Below are positions 35,101-47,100 of a stretch of 64,000 nucleotides of DNA, one piece after another. Made by a program: the position numbers and the translations under genes. Every line of letters begins with the position of its first letter. Positions within the stretch are counted from its first letter, which is position 1. Source of the DNA: Acridotheres tristis (lineage: Eukaryota > Chordata > Aves > Passeriformes > Sturnidae). The notes beneath the pieces were generated by a model, which was not told the DNA's origin, made no database searches, and worked only from the letters and a program-made list of their open reading frames with translations. Location of the stretch: NCBI GenBank assembly GCA_037013685.1, contig CM072899.1, positions 3,527,479-3,591,478 on the forward strand, given 5' to 3'.

Positions 35101-38100
35101 CAAAGTTACAAAAATTTGCCAATGTAGCTTACTTGGTAAGTAGCAGCAAATGCTGCTTTGCATTAGATTAATACTGATTGTGGTACAGATTGTTAGCAAA
35201 AATTTGGCAGTGTAAGTGTACAAAAGTGTACAGGCTTAGTACAGCAGAAATGTAATTACAATTTTAATTGTTCTGATAATTTCGCACCATGTACTTGGAA
35301 ATTTTGAACAGCGAAAACAAAGTAGGTGGTGGTTTGGACATGTTAATAATGAGTTTCAGGCCTGGATAATTAATTGTTCAAAAATTTCAGGCAATGGATA
35401 TAATTTTTTTTAACATTGAAGTCTTTTCTCAGAGAAGAGTATTTTATTTAGAACACCTGGCACTTTGCAGCAACTTAATGAACATCATGTAACATTTACC
35501 TTTGGGAATTGTCTAGTCTACCTCTTGTTTGCTGTTATTTGATAGACTTGGAATTTCTGTGTTTATGGTCCAGCTGTAGATGCTATGATGCTTCAGAGTT
35601 TGAATTTTAAAGGAAGAAAACTTTATTGCTGTATTTCATGAATTTCACTGGGAGTTTGTTTGCTGTTTAAAAGTGAAGTGTGGTTCGTGTTTACATTGAA
35701 GAGTCAACTTACAAAGAAATTTGCTGATAGAATACATCATCTGTAGTTGTGGTTCAAGGAGTGATACTGACCTGCTTTGACTGAACAGGAAAAGCAGAGT
35801 TAGAACTGCCATAATCTTTCTAAATTGTCATTTACCTCTGGGTTTTTGTCCCAAACTATGTGGGCTTAAGAATCCTCATTTTACTCGGATCCTGATTGTG
35901 CATTTATCCCTGTATAAGATATCCAGACATCCATAGAAATCCTTGGCACCTGGAGAGGTTCAGAATCATCAGTGTGTATGTGCAGTGCTCTGCTGGAGCT
36001 TGACATTGAAACCAATATACCAGAGCTTAATAAAAGTTAAAAAGGAAAGTGAGAGTGATTTAGGCTTTTTGTTGAGTGATGGGTGACTTGTGATTGGTTA
36101 CAGGCTCCTTTTTAAAGACACTGTTGAAGTAGTATTACCACCTGTTAAAGTGAATGTGCCAGCTTTAAATTCATAATCAATTATCCTTTTACTTTTTATA
36201 GTTATCTTCTCTGAGGAAGAGAGAGAGCAGATGAGAAAGTTCACAAATAAATCTTATCTTCTGGATAAAAGGAGCCGTCAGCATGCATATCTTGGATTAA
36301 TTGATATTCTTCTGGCATATTGCTACGAGATCTGTGTCAATGAAGGGGACAAGAATGTAAGTTAAAAAAAGTCAAGAATAGAATATGTTTTAGGAACCTC
36401 GTGTTGGACCCTGTATTGCCATTTAGGAAACTTACCTTTAAAATGAACTTACTCCCAGGTATTAAACATACATGAAGAAGTTAAAATGAAAGACTTTTTT
36501 TTGTATCTCTAGGTTTGGTGCACATGAGGATTAGTAGGATTTCTAAATACTTGTGTTCTTCTACAGCAGCACTGTAACAGGAGAGATGTAGAATAGCAGC
36601 AGATTCCAGACAATTATGTAGTTCTGATTTGTGTATCTTGGTTTATGCCAATTTAACAATATAATTGTTCTTTTTTGTTCTATGTGGATACCTTTCCTTC
36701 TTGGAATTGCTTCCCTTATACAACTTTGTGCCCCTCATCTGCTGTGCTGATATGAACCAAGGAGATGTTTTTTCAAATGCTTTTAACCAAAATATTGGCA
36801 CATATAATCAAAACCATTCTTGCTTAATCAGACTGATACACAGAATGAGTAGCAAAATGTCCAGAGCTGCTAACTGACCAGAATAATCTGGGATTGTTGT
36901 TGTGTTGCATGTTAGAGCTGCACAGAATTGCAAATCTGCCAGGACCACAGTTGTACAATTCTTTATTGGTTTTGCAGTAACTGTATGATGTGTGTGGAAA
37001 ACACACTGGGGTTTTTTCTCCTTTCCCCCCCCTGCCCTTTTTTTTAATTCCTATTTAATAGGAAAACCAAGACATTCAGGCCACACAAACCTTTACTGGA
37101 GCCAGGATTACAGATCAAGGCTTTCTGGCTTTTTGCCCCAATGATCCCACTGGACCACACTTCCACTCAAATACTATGAATCTGTCACATATTAAAAATA
37201 ATGACATTTTACATGTACTGCTGGCTTCGGGACCCTCTCTGCAAGCCAGAAGTCTGGAGCTATTTTCATGAAACAAGGCATTTGAGCTTGACTTTTGTTG
37301 ATTCAAGTCTCTGTTGCTTTGTGCAAAGGGACAGAATTCCAGTAAAATACCATTTCTCTGTGTATTGCTGTTATATTTTAAAGATTTTGTGCATGAACTG
37401 GATTGTCCTAGTATGCAAACAAACTCAGTTATTCAACATCTGCATTGCAATATAATCTTTAATGCTGTCCTGTGGCTATTTCAATGCACATAATGTAATT
37501 ACTGCTTCTTATTCACAAAGGTTCTTAAGTTGCTGCCAGAATGTTATCTTAAATAGTTTGCCAGCAGTGTTGGATTAGATAATTCTTATTTTACTGTCTT
37601 CTCTTAAAATCAGGTTGAATCGTCTTGGAACATCAGGAAACTGAGTGCAACGTTGTGCTGGCTGGAGGTAAGGTGAAAATAAAGTTTTGTGTTACATTTT
37701 TTGCTGGATTACTTGGAGGTTTTTTTGGTGTTTTGTGTTGTTTCTGTGCCAAGTTTACTCTTTCTGTTGCTTTACCTGCCCCCTTCTTTTCAGCCTTACT
37801 GTTGGAATAATAAAGATTGGAAAAGACCTTTAAGATGCTCAGATCCAACCATTACCAGCACAATCACGGTTAGCTGTTCACCATTAAACCACATCCAAGT
37901 GTCACATCCCTGGTTTAGTTGCTGTTCACCCTTTGGAAGCAGCAGAGATCAGAGGAAACCCTGAATTTAATTCTCTCCATGTTCAGGTTGTTCACTGAAA
38001 GCACCCAGGCCTGTGCAAAGAAGCTGTTACAGAGCTGGAGGTGGGAAGGACTCTCCCAGCTCAGTCCTGAAATGACTGAGCCAAGTCTCACTTTGCAGGC

Positions 38101-41100
38101 TCAAAACTGAAATTGGACAGGATTTTTGGGTCCAGCCCTTCAGACTTTTCCAGCAGTGTTGAATCTTATATTCAGTTAATCTGTTGTCACAGAACAGTTT
38201 ATTTCTTTTGAGTTCTGCAGTAGCAGGTTACAAAGGGCAAGTTGAAATGCCCTGATTGCCTTAATTCATGATTTTTTTTTCCCCAGATCCTTTATGTAAC
38301 ATAGTGAAGGCATTTTCTGCATGTGCTTACCCTATGATGGAGCAGTTCTTGGTGCAGCCTGTGCCAACAGTGTATTTCACACCTAGAAAACTCACAGTCC
38401 TGGCACCAAGCTGTTAGTAACTATCTCTGTTAGACCAACCATTAGGGCTGGGGGAGTTTTTATCATTCTGTACAGAAGAAATTGCCTCAGCTCAGTTGTT
38501 TGAGCTGACTGCCATTTTGCTGGCCATGGCATGTACACACCTTAGCCTCTAAATATTAAATCACAAACCAGAAATGATTTAAATGCTTGCTGGTGACCAA
38601 TTAAAATGAACAATGGCTTGAGGTAGTCACAGAATCCAAAGAAATGCTGGCTGTCAGCAAAGTGCTTTTATTAATTTTAATAGATTGAGAGTTCAAGATG
38701 AAAAAGAGATTTTTTTTTTTTATTAATTAATAAATGGAGCATTTTGTCTTGAAAAGTGAAGGCTGGAAGGGAAATCACTCTTAAGAAAGTCTTTAATAAC
38801 TCCTTAATGCCTCTGGCCTGGGTAAATTAGAAGTGTTCCTCACTCATGAAGGAGGACAATGAACTGTTCTCCCCAGGCAGGTATATTTATCCCTGTCTTG
38901 AATATCTAGAATTTTCATGAGAAGCAGAGTCATGTATCATTTTTAAAGGTCTTATATGTACACATGTATTTGGTTAATATCATATGGATTTAATTCTTCT
39001 TTATTCTTAAAAGGTCTTTTATAGCTTCTCCTTAATATATATAATGATGTGGGACAGATGTAATTTATTGCTTTAATCTAAAAGATGGCAAAGTCTTGGC
39101 TGAGATGTTTTATTCCCATGTTCTCTACGTTCTTTTTTTAATCCCAAACCACTAAAATGTACAGGACTTCTGTTATCTTGCCATGCAAACTCAGTGTGCA
39201 GTGTCTTGTTTCTATTTAACATGTACATTTCCATATCTATTCAAACACAGATTTTTAGAAGCATAATAAATCAAAATGTGCTTTTTTTTTTTTTTTCTTC
39301 CCTATTCTGCTATGGCTTTTTTTCCTTAAAGGAAAACAAACAAGCACACAGACTAATTCAGATTTTTCATCGATGCACACAGACTAATGCAGATTTTTCA
39401 CTGATACACAGAGTTTCTCCAGCATCCATGATGTCCTGGTATCTTTTGGAAGAAGAGTGCTGTGCTATCCCCTGTACAGGCATTTTGGGCTGGTGACACG
39501 TGCCTTCAATGACACAGTCATGATTCTGCAGCTGGGTGAGTGTTCAGGGACTGGAAGTTGAACACAACCATCTTTACACCTTGGTTTATTAAAATTACCT
39601 GCAACTTTTCTATTTTGCATGAGTTACCTCTTTGAGAAAAGCATTAGATAGATCTCTTTTTTGGACAGAAGTATCACTGAGAAAGCAGTGCTTCAGTGGT
39701 TTATTTTAAATGCTGTGAATTGCAGGATTAAAAACCCACACAAATGGCAATATTAATCTTTGCTACTGCCAAAAACTGTTACTGATTGAAAATCCCATTG
39801 ACATTATAACAGTCAGGGAGTGAAGTTTTAAGGGGAAGATGGATGCTGTCCCTCCTCACTTATCTGCACTGCCTTATGTTGCTGTTCATAAGTGTGAAAA
39901 AGAAAATTCTGATAACAAAACTGCAGTGATGCAGTGCTGACAGCCTATGGGTTTTTGTTTTTATTATGGAGGATAGTACATGAGAGGTAAGAAACTTGCT
40001 TTTCTTTTAATGTCATGATGGAAAATGATGTTCCAGTGAACATTCAGTGATCCAGTGAAATATTGCTGGACTGGGTAAGTTATTGCCAGGATGTTTTAAT
40101 TTAAAAGTTTATAGAGTTCTTCTCTTGTGTCTCAGAATACTATTCCATTAAAAAGAAACAATAACAGCAGAGTTCAGTTTGTCCTCAGATGAATGCTTCT
40201 CCTTGAAAATGTGGAAGAACACAAAGAATTCTGTGAGGAAAAAGAATGTAAAATAGAGATATGACTTAAACTTTCCTCCCAGATACACAGGATGAAAGCT
40301 GGTAGAATTTCATGATGGTGTAAAATCAGATTATCACATCAAATGGCACATACAGAGCTGGGGCCAAATTTTATCCTCGTTTTGAAATAGTTTTGAATAG
40401 AAAGAGGACTGGATTTCTGAATGTGTAAAATTCAGTTTTCAGGCTGTTGTGTGGCAGCTCTGTCAGCAAGGAGCTCCAGGAGGATCCAGTGATTCTGACT
40501 TTCCTGTTACACACATTGCAGGCTTCTTTGCTTTTAAATAAAACTAGCGGTTTGTTTTTTTTTTTTTAATAATCAGGAAGTAGTATCAGTACATAAAAAG
40601 CAGTTTATTTATTGATCAGTATAGTGCAGAGCTGTAACTTTGCAAAAACTGTAGAATCTCACAGGCCCACGTTCTAAGGGCAGACATTTGATACTTTGCC
40701 TGATGTAGGATTCCCTGTTTCAAGTCTGGCAAGATTTTCAGCCTCTCATTAGGGACTCATTAAGCTACTGTAATCCAAAACTTTTAATTTATGAAGAAAG
40801 ACATTTGTGTTTGTGAATTAGTGTAACATTCACTGATGTACATTGTTACTTGGCAGATGAGCAACAGGAGTGAATGTTGGAAATGGTTTGGGCTGACAGC
40901 TTGACAGCTGGAACCTGAAAAAATCAGCAAAATTTTAATTCCACACGTCAATTCTTTGTAAAAAGCACACTTCTTTTTAGTCAAAACAGTGATGTTTGAC
41001 AAGCATTGATAAGGATACAATTTAAAAGTTATTAGTTTTATTTGGGATTTTAGGGGTTTTTTTGACTTGGTTTCCAAAACCAGTGGGTTTTTTCTGTTCT

Positions 41101-44100
41101 GTTTGCCATGGCTTTTTGCTCTCCCCATGGCTCCTCCTTGTTGCCATCTTCCTCACCCTTAACTTTCATTCTCTGGCTGTGTTTTTTCAGCATGGAATTA
41201 CTTACAAATAAGCAGACAAATTTTGTGCTTGAACAGCAGGGGGAGTTCTGATCTTTTTTGTTTCCTTTTTTCCCCCCTCTCCTCTCCTCTAAATCTGTAA
41301 AATGTAATTTCATCCCTGTTCAGGTTTCATAGCCTAGGAGGAGCCAGCCTCTTGGGAGAGGGTTATTAGATTCCATTTGCAGTGGTGGCTGTTTTCATTT
41401 GAATGTGGGTTTTTTTCCCCACCATTAAATGGTGAAAATAATTTTTTTTAAGTGTTCCAGCACTTAACCCTTTAGCACCTATCATCAGAAAACTAAGGGG
41501 AGAGATTCCAGCTAATTGGAATGTTGCATATGAAGGAAAAGTCAAACTGACAGCAGAAAGTTTTCTGGTTGTGGAGTGAGAACACATTTTTAATCTTTTA
41601 CTCTATTTATTGACTGAGTGTCAGATGGCTCCTTCCTGAACCTGAAGTGAGGTTTTTTTTTCTTTCATTTTGCCAAACTATTCTGTCACTAGCAGAAGTA
41701 GGAAAAGATTTCCCTAATTGCAGGCCCTGGTGTGCTGTTAGGTCATCATTGCATTGCCTCTCACAATTCCATGTGCTTGGCCCTGCTGTGAGCTGTGTGT
41801 TCCCAACCTGGTTATTTCCCAGCACTGCTATCTGTGTAGGCATAAAGGGAAAAAATGCTCCTCTTAAGAGAGATGATGGGGCATAACTCCTTGTTTTTTA
41901 TCAGCTACTTTTCAGCTTAGTTTTGTTCTTTTTAAATGCAGTGTCCTGCCTGTCTGTGCCAGAGTTTGGGCCAGCAGAGCTGGGGGAAGGGGCTGCTTCA
42001 GCTGTGGAGAATTACACGCATGGCTGGGCCTGCAGCCTTTGCTCTTGCAGAGATTCCTGCTGAATCCAGAGGCTCCCCATCCCCAGGGCTGTGGATGCTG
42101 AAGGACACAGTTACAGTGCTGCTCTTCCCAGCCTGGCAATCTGCACCAGTTTCCAAATTGGTTGGAGATACTGTGGTTATTAAACCCTCGGGTGTGAGGT
42201 GATAAAGATAATCTGTTATGATTTCGTGTGAATCACTAAACCAAAAATCTGTTTCCAGGGAAAGCTGCAGTTTTGAAGTGTCTGCTGGACATTCACAAGA
42301 TTTTTATGGAGAGTGACCCTGCCTACATCCTTAATGATCTTTTCATTACAGACTATTGCATCTGGATCCAGAAAGTCAAGTAAGTTCTTCAGTAGTTACT
42401 GGTGTGGGAGATGTTTTTAGCATTCCTCATCTGTGAACAAATATCAGTAAAATAAATTCTGTCTCCTATATGTGGGAATATGATCTTTTTTTTTTTTTTT
42501 TCATTTAGTAGCTGTGTCTGTCCAGCAGTTCTTGATACAGGAGCAAAGACATCCAGTGCATTTTTTTTAATACAGTCAAACCATTGGAGAAGGAGGGAGG
42601 AATTGGATTTTAAATAAAAATGTGAATTTTCATTAATGAGGGGTTTGGGGGAAAAAAACATCTTCTGGGGAATTTTCATTCTATTGTGATCTTTCTTAGG
42701 AAGAGAAATGTTTATGTAGCACTTATGTAACTTCAGGATAAAGGTTGGAAGGAGCTTCCAGTTCAAAACTGACAGCACATGCAAAGCATTCCCAGCTGCA
42801 TGGAACATTGATTTATGGGCTGTAGCAGTTGCACCAATTGATTATTAACACCAGAACAAGTGTCACAAATCCCCATATGCTCTGTGCTCCTGCAGCTCTC
42901 CCTGGCACTGTGGGAAGCTTTGGCTTCCACTATTTGAGAGGAAGGAGGGACTCTGCCACCTCCAGACAAAACCCCTGCACTTCTGTGTCTCACCTGTGTT
43001 CCTTTAATGGAGTCAGCATGGCTTATTTCCAGAGTTTTGGGTAATTTTCAGCCAGGCTGGTTGGAATATCAGCATGTTTTAATGGCTTAAAATCAAAAGT
43101 ATCAGTAGGAAAACAGTGGGAAGTGGATTAAATGATTAAAGCAAGCTGCATGTTCAAATCTTACTAAGCTTTATATTGTTCTTGTCAGATTTACTCTGTT
43201 TTTCATACAGCTTTTGTATTATTTTTCCTTCCTTTTTATATCTTCACAGCCTTCTCTGAAAGCCCACAAAAGGTGTGAGTTGGAATAGGCCTGACTAACA
43301 TACACACAAAAAATATCATTGTCTTATTTGTTAATACAGCAATGCAGACTCCTAAACCAGTGGCTAAAATAGTCTTTGTACTTAACAAGAGACTGTGGGG
43401 AACAAAATACCTGAAGTGCACAAGACATTGAAGGGGACATAGAGGGAAGTTGGTCATAATTGTGATCAGAAGGGGGAATGAGACAGAATTGTGGCAGCCT
43501 GCACAGGCTCTTATGTTTAGGTGTGACCTTAGCAATACTTCTTGAATTCAAGACCCTCAGTTCATAGCGGTTTATGATGGTTTGTAGGTGTTGATTCTGT
43601 GTGCTTTCAGTGACTCTGTTCCTATAGATAACAACATATAAAATACTTCAAAACAATTACAGGTGTTTCCAAACATTTTAATTCATCAATCCTGCTTGAT
43701 TCCTGAAACAGCCAGTTCATTTTACACTATCTTATTTGAGGAGGCTTTTTTTCAACCACACCTTAAATGTGTGGGAAATTCACCAACTATGGGGAAATTC
43801 AGGTTGAAGTTGAATAGAAAAAGTGCAGTAAATAAAGGAGAAAGTTATTTCATGGGTCTTTCACAAAGAAATGAGTCATTAAGCAGTAATACCTCTGCTG
43901 CCCATATCAATGAATATAATGTCTAGCAAGTCAGTCATAAAACCCAGTTTTCTTTAAATCCAGCCTAGGAAAATGCACAGCAGCTATAAGTGACTGATAG
44001 ATTAACACATTTCCTCCCAGACTCTCACATTATGTCCCAGTTAAGCAGAACTGACAGCTGCTGGAAAGAGGGCAATTAAGCTATCTTATTGTCAGAGTGA

Positions 44101-47100
44101 CATGGCACAATGGCTGTCTGTCATTAGGAGAGCAAGAGAGAGAGAGAGGAGCTGCAGAACCCAGTCCTATTTTTAGGCCTGAATCAGGACAGCGTTTAAG
44201 CATATGCTGCAGTCATTGCTGTGCAGTTCAGCAGTGTTTGAAGTTCAGTGAGTGCAAAGGGAATGGGAACACTTGGTTTTGTTCCTTTATGTTGAAGGGA
44301 ACAACTAAGCTCACTTGTCATTCAGGACATAACCTGACAGGCTGGTGATTTGTCTGTTCAAGGCAAGGGGTCCTGGCTCCCCAAGGTGAGGCACCTGGAG
44401 AGGAGGGTGGTGCATCTTCCCTTTCAGGGGAAGGAGGTTGTGACATTCCTCTGAAAATTCCCTGTGAAGCACTGGCACGGTTTCCCAGAGCAGCTGTGGC
44501 TGTCCCTGGATCCCTGGAAGTGTCCAAGGCCAGGCTGGACAGGGCTTTGGAGCACCTTGGGGTCATGGAAGGGTCCCTGCACATGGCAGGGAGGTGGATT
44601 GAGATGAGCTTTAAGGTCCCACCCAAACCATTCTGTGAATCTATAATTGTGGAAGAGTTTTGGGAGGGGGGAAGGTGTTTATATATGTTACTGTGGTGGT
44701 CATTCAGTGTTACAGTTATTTCTATCACCAGTCAGCCTGGATGCTTCCCCTGTTTTGTTTCTTAGCTATTATTTGCTCCATACAGGCTTTGTTAACTTCC
44801 TTTGTCTCCATTTCTTCCTGTCTTTTTTTTGTGGCTGAGGATAATCTCAAAATCCATGGAGGGTTTTCCTTTTCTTCTCCTCTTTCCCTGAAAGCAACAA
44901 ACTTCTGGTGGGGGCCTCTGTTTAAACAGTTAAAAGAAAATGTAGGTTGTTTTTAGTGAAGAATCTGGGCACTTCAAAGGCAGCTGGAAACAAGCTCTTC
45001 AGCTCACCTGTGCTGGCACAGATCTCTGAGTTCAGGAAGAAAGTTTGGCACAGGGAAAGCCATAATGGATATATCCAGTGAAAGAGAGCACACAGTCCCA
45101 TTCCAGATGAAGAGAAACACCCCTGATAGGTACTAGCTTTTAAATATTCCATGTGGAAATAAAATCCTTATAGCCAGCAGTGTGTCAATAGCTGATTACA
45201 AATTTGGTTTGAGATCATAGTTTGGCTGTGGGTAAATTAGATGAATAAGTGAATGTGTCACTGGGCTGGCAAAAGCTGATTTATTTTAAGCACAGTGTAT
45301 CCAGAATTGGAAATGATGAAGATGCTGAATAAAACACACACAGGTGGCTAATAGTCAATTGGGGATGAGGAGTTCAAGCTAGGTCTGGAAGTCTTAAGAA
45401 TTTTTTTGTTTAGGTTTCTTTTTTCCCCCCAGAAAGATTACTAAATTATTTTATTCAGGTGCCCATTACTAAGAGAAAATTAGATTCCTAAATGTCTTAG
45501 ACAATAGAAGATACTAGCAAGTGTAGCTTAAAATTTCATCTTTCTGCTTGCTCTCTTAAAGCTTAGTTTTACCTGCTTTCTAGGTTCCTAGTTATTTCCC
45601 TTCAAGCTGCTTGTGAAGTGACTATTAATAATTCCATCCATTGTGTAAAGTGGCATGTAAATCCTTTTAAGTGTTGTTAAGTTTTGAAGAAAGGGAGCAT
45701 GTTGCTCAGCCAAACTTATCAGAAAAGAGGGAAAAGTAAATGTTAACCTGAGTAACAAAAGCTTGACAAAGACCTATGGAGGCAGCTTGTGGTAAATCTC
45801 AGCAGGTGGTGTCAACATTTCTGTTGAAAAGCCAGATGCAGCCAGATGGAAAATTGCATCTTTAACCCCTGAGGTCATAATGACATGTCATCACTTCATT
45901 TGATCCCCCTGCTAAGTGAGCTTATCATCCACCCTGCTGTCACTTCTGTTATTGCTTTCATTTCCATAATAAAATTAAATTTAATTTGCCTGGTTTGCAT
46001 GCTTTTGTTCTTTAGGTCCGAGCTTTTACAAGCCGCTCTGATACATATGGCAGCCTCTCCGAGGTGAAATTAGAACTGAATTGGTGTTCTAAGTCTGGAG
46101 TTTTCTCCATCTTTAACACTTTCCTTTAAGCAGAAGGGGGTGAGGGAGAGGAGAAGGATTTTTGAGGCAACCACTGGTCGTCTGATGGCTGCAGTGTGGG
46201 CAGCTGAGACCAGGGCAATCCAGGTGAGCATTTACTGCAGGAGAGCTTTTTCTCCCTTGTCAGGAGCCTGTCTGTGACCCCACAGGAGCTGTGTCCTTTA
46301 GAGAAGTCAGAATAGTTCACCCACCGTCTCTTGCTGTGCTGAGGTTCCTTTGTGTGGCCTGATGTCTTTCTCCAAGTGTTTTGTGTTCCCCTTTGTGCCA
46401 GGCTCTATTCACATGGTGGTTTTTGGCTGCTGTTGTACATGTGTGCCTGCTGGCCATGACATGGCTGGGAGGCTCAACAGCTTCCTCGAGTCCTTGGCCA
46501 GGCAGGCAGTTCTGCACCCCTGCTGAAGGGAGCAGCTCCAGCCCACGGTAATTTCAAGTATTTAACCTGCTATTTACATGTATATTTAGCTTTAAACATG
46601 TACTGCTTTGCTATTTGTAAAGGTGTATTATCTGTGTTCCTGAATTGGAGGTGAAGCTGTGAGTGCTCCTGGCAGTTTTCCAGGGTTCAGTGCTCTCAGG
46701 ACAGAATCCCAGAATGGTTTGGATTGGAAGGGACTGTGAAGATCATCCAGTTCCAACCCTTTGCCATGGGCAGGGACACTGCCACAAGACCAGGTTACTC
46801 ATCCATGCAGCCTCCCTCTTGTACAGTTGTTTGCTTCTCATGGTTTTATGGGTGTGATGTGTGCAGGAGAAGGATTGATACCATGTATGTTTTTCTACCT
46901 TTTAACGTAGCATAAGATTATAAAGATCATTGTTTGTGTTGTATTTTGTAGTAGCTTCAACACGTGCAGTGAAGGAGAGCTGTGAGCTAAGACAGCTGAG
47001 CTGTTAAATTGCCTTGCTGTGTTCTGTGGAACTGTATCTGCAACTTGCTTTGTTATCCTTCACAAATACGTGCTCTGCACCCTGAGACAAATGTGATGGT

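Noticed and set aside
42389..42808. 139-codon minus-strand open frame in SHQ1 intron 11
   Set aside because: Lys/Asn-rich translation of an AT-rich, poly(T)-containing intron; no acceptor or family resemblance.
43140..43175. GTTCAAATC word resembling a tRNA T-loop
   Set aside because: No acceptor stem, D-arm or anticodon arm can be formed around it.
44126..44150. (AG)n run
   Set aside because: Short simple repeat without an associated feature.
44318..44728. 136-codon minus-strand open frame
   Set aside because: It reads the reverse of a CR1 tail and its flank; not coding.
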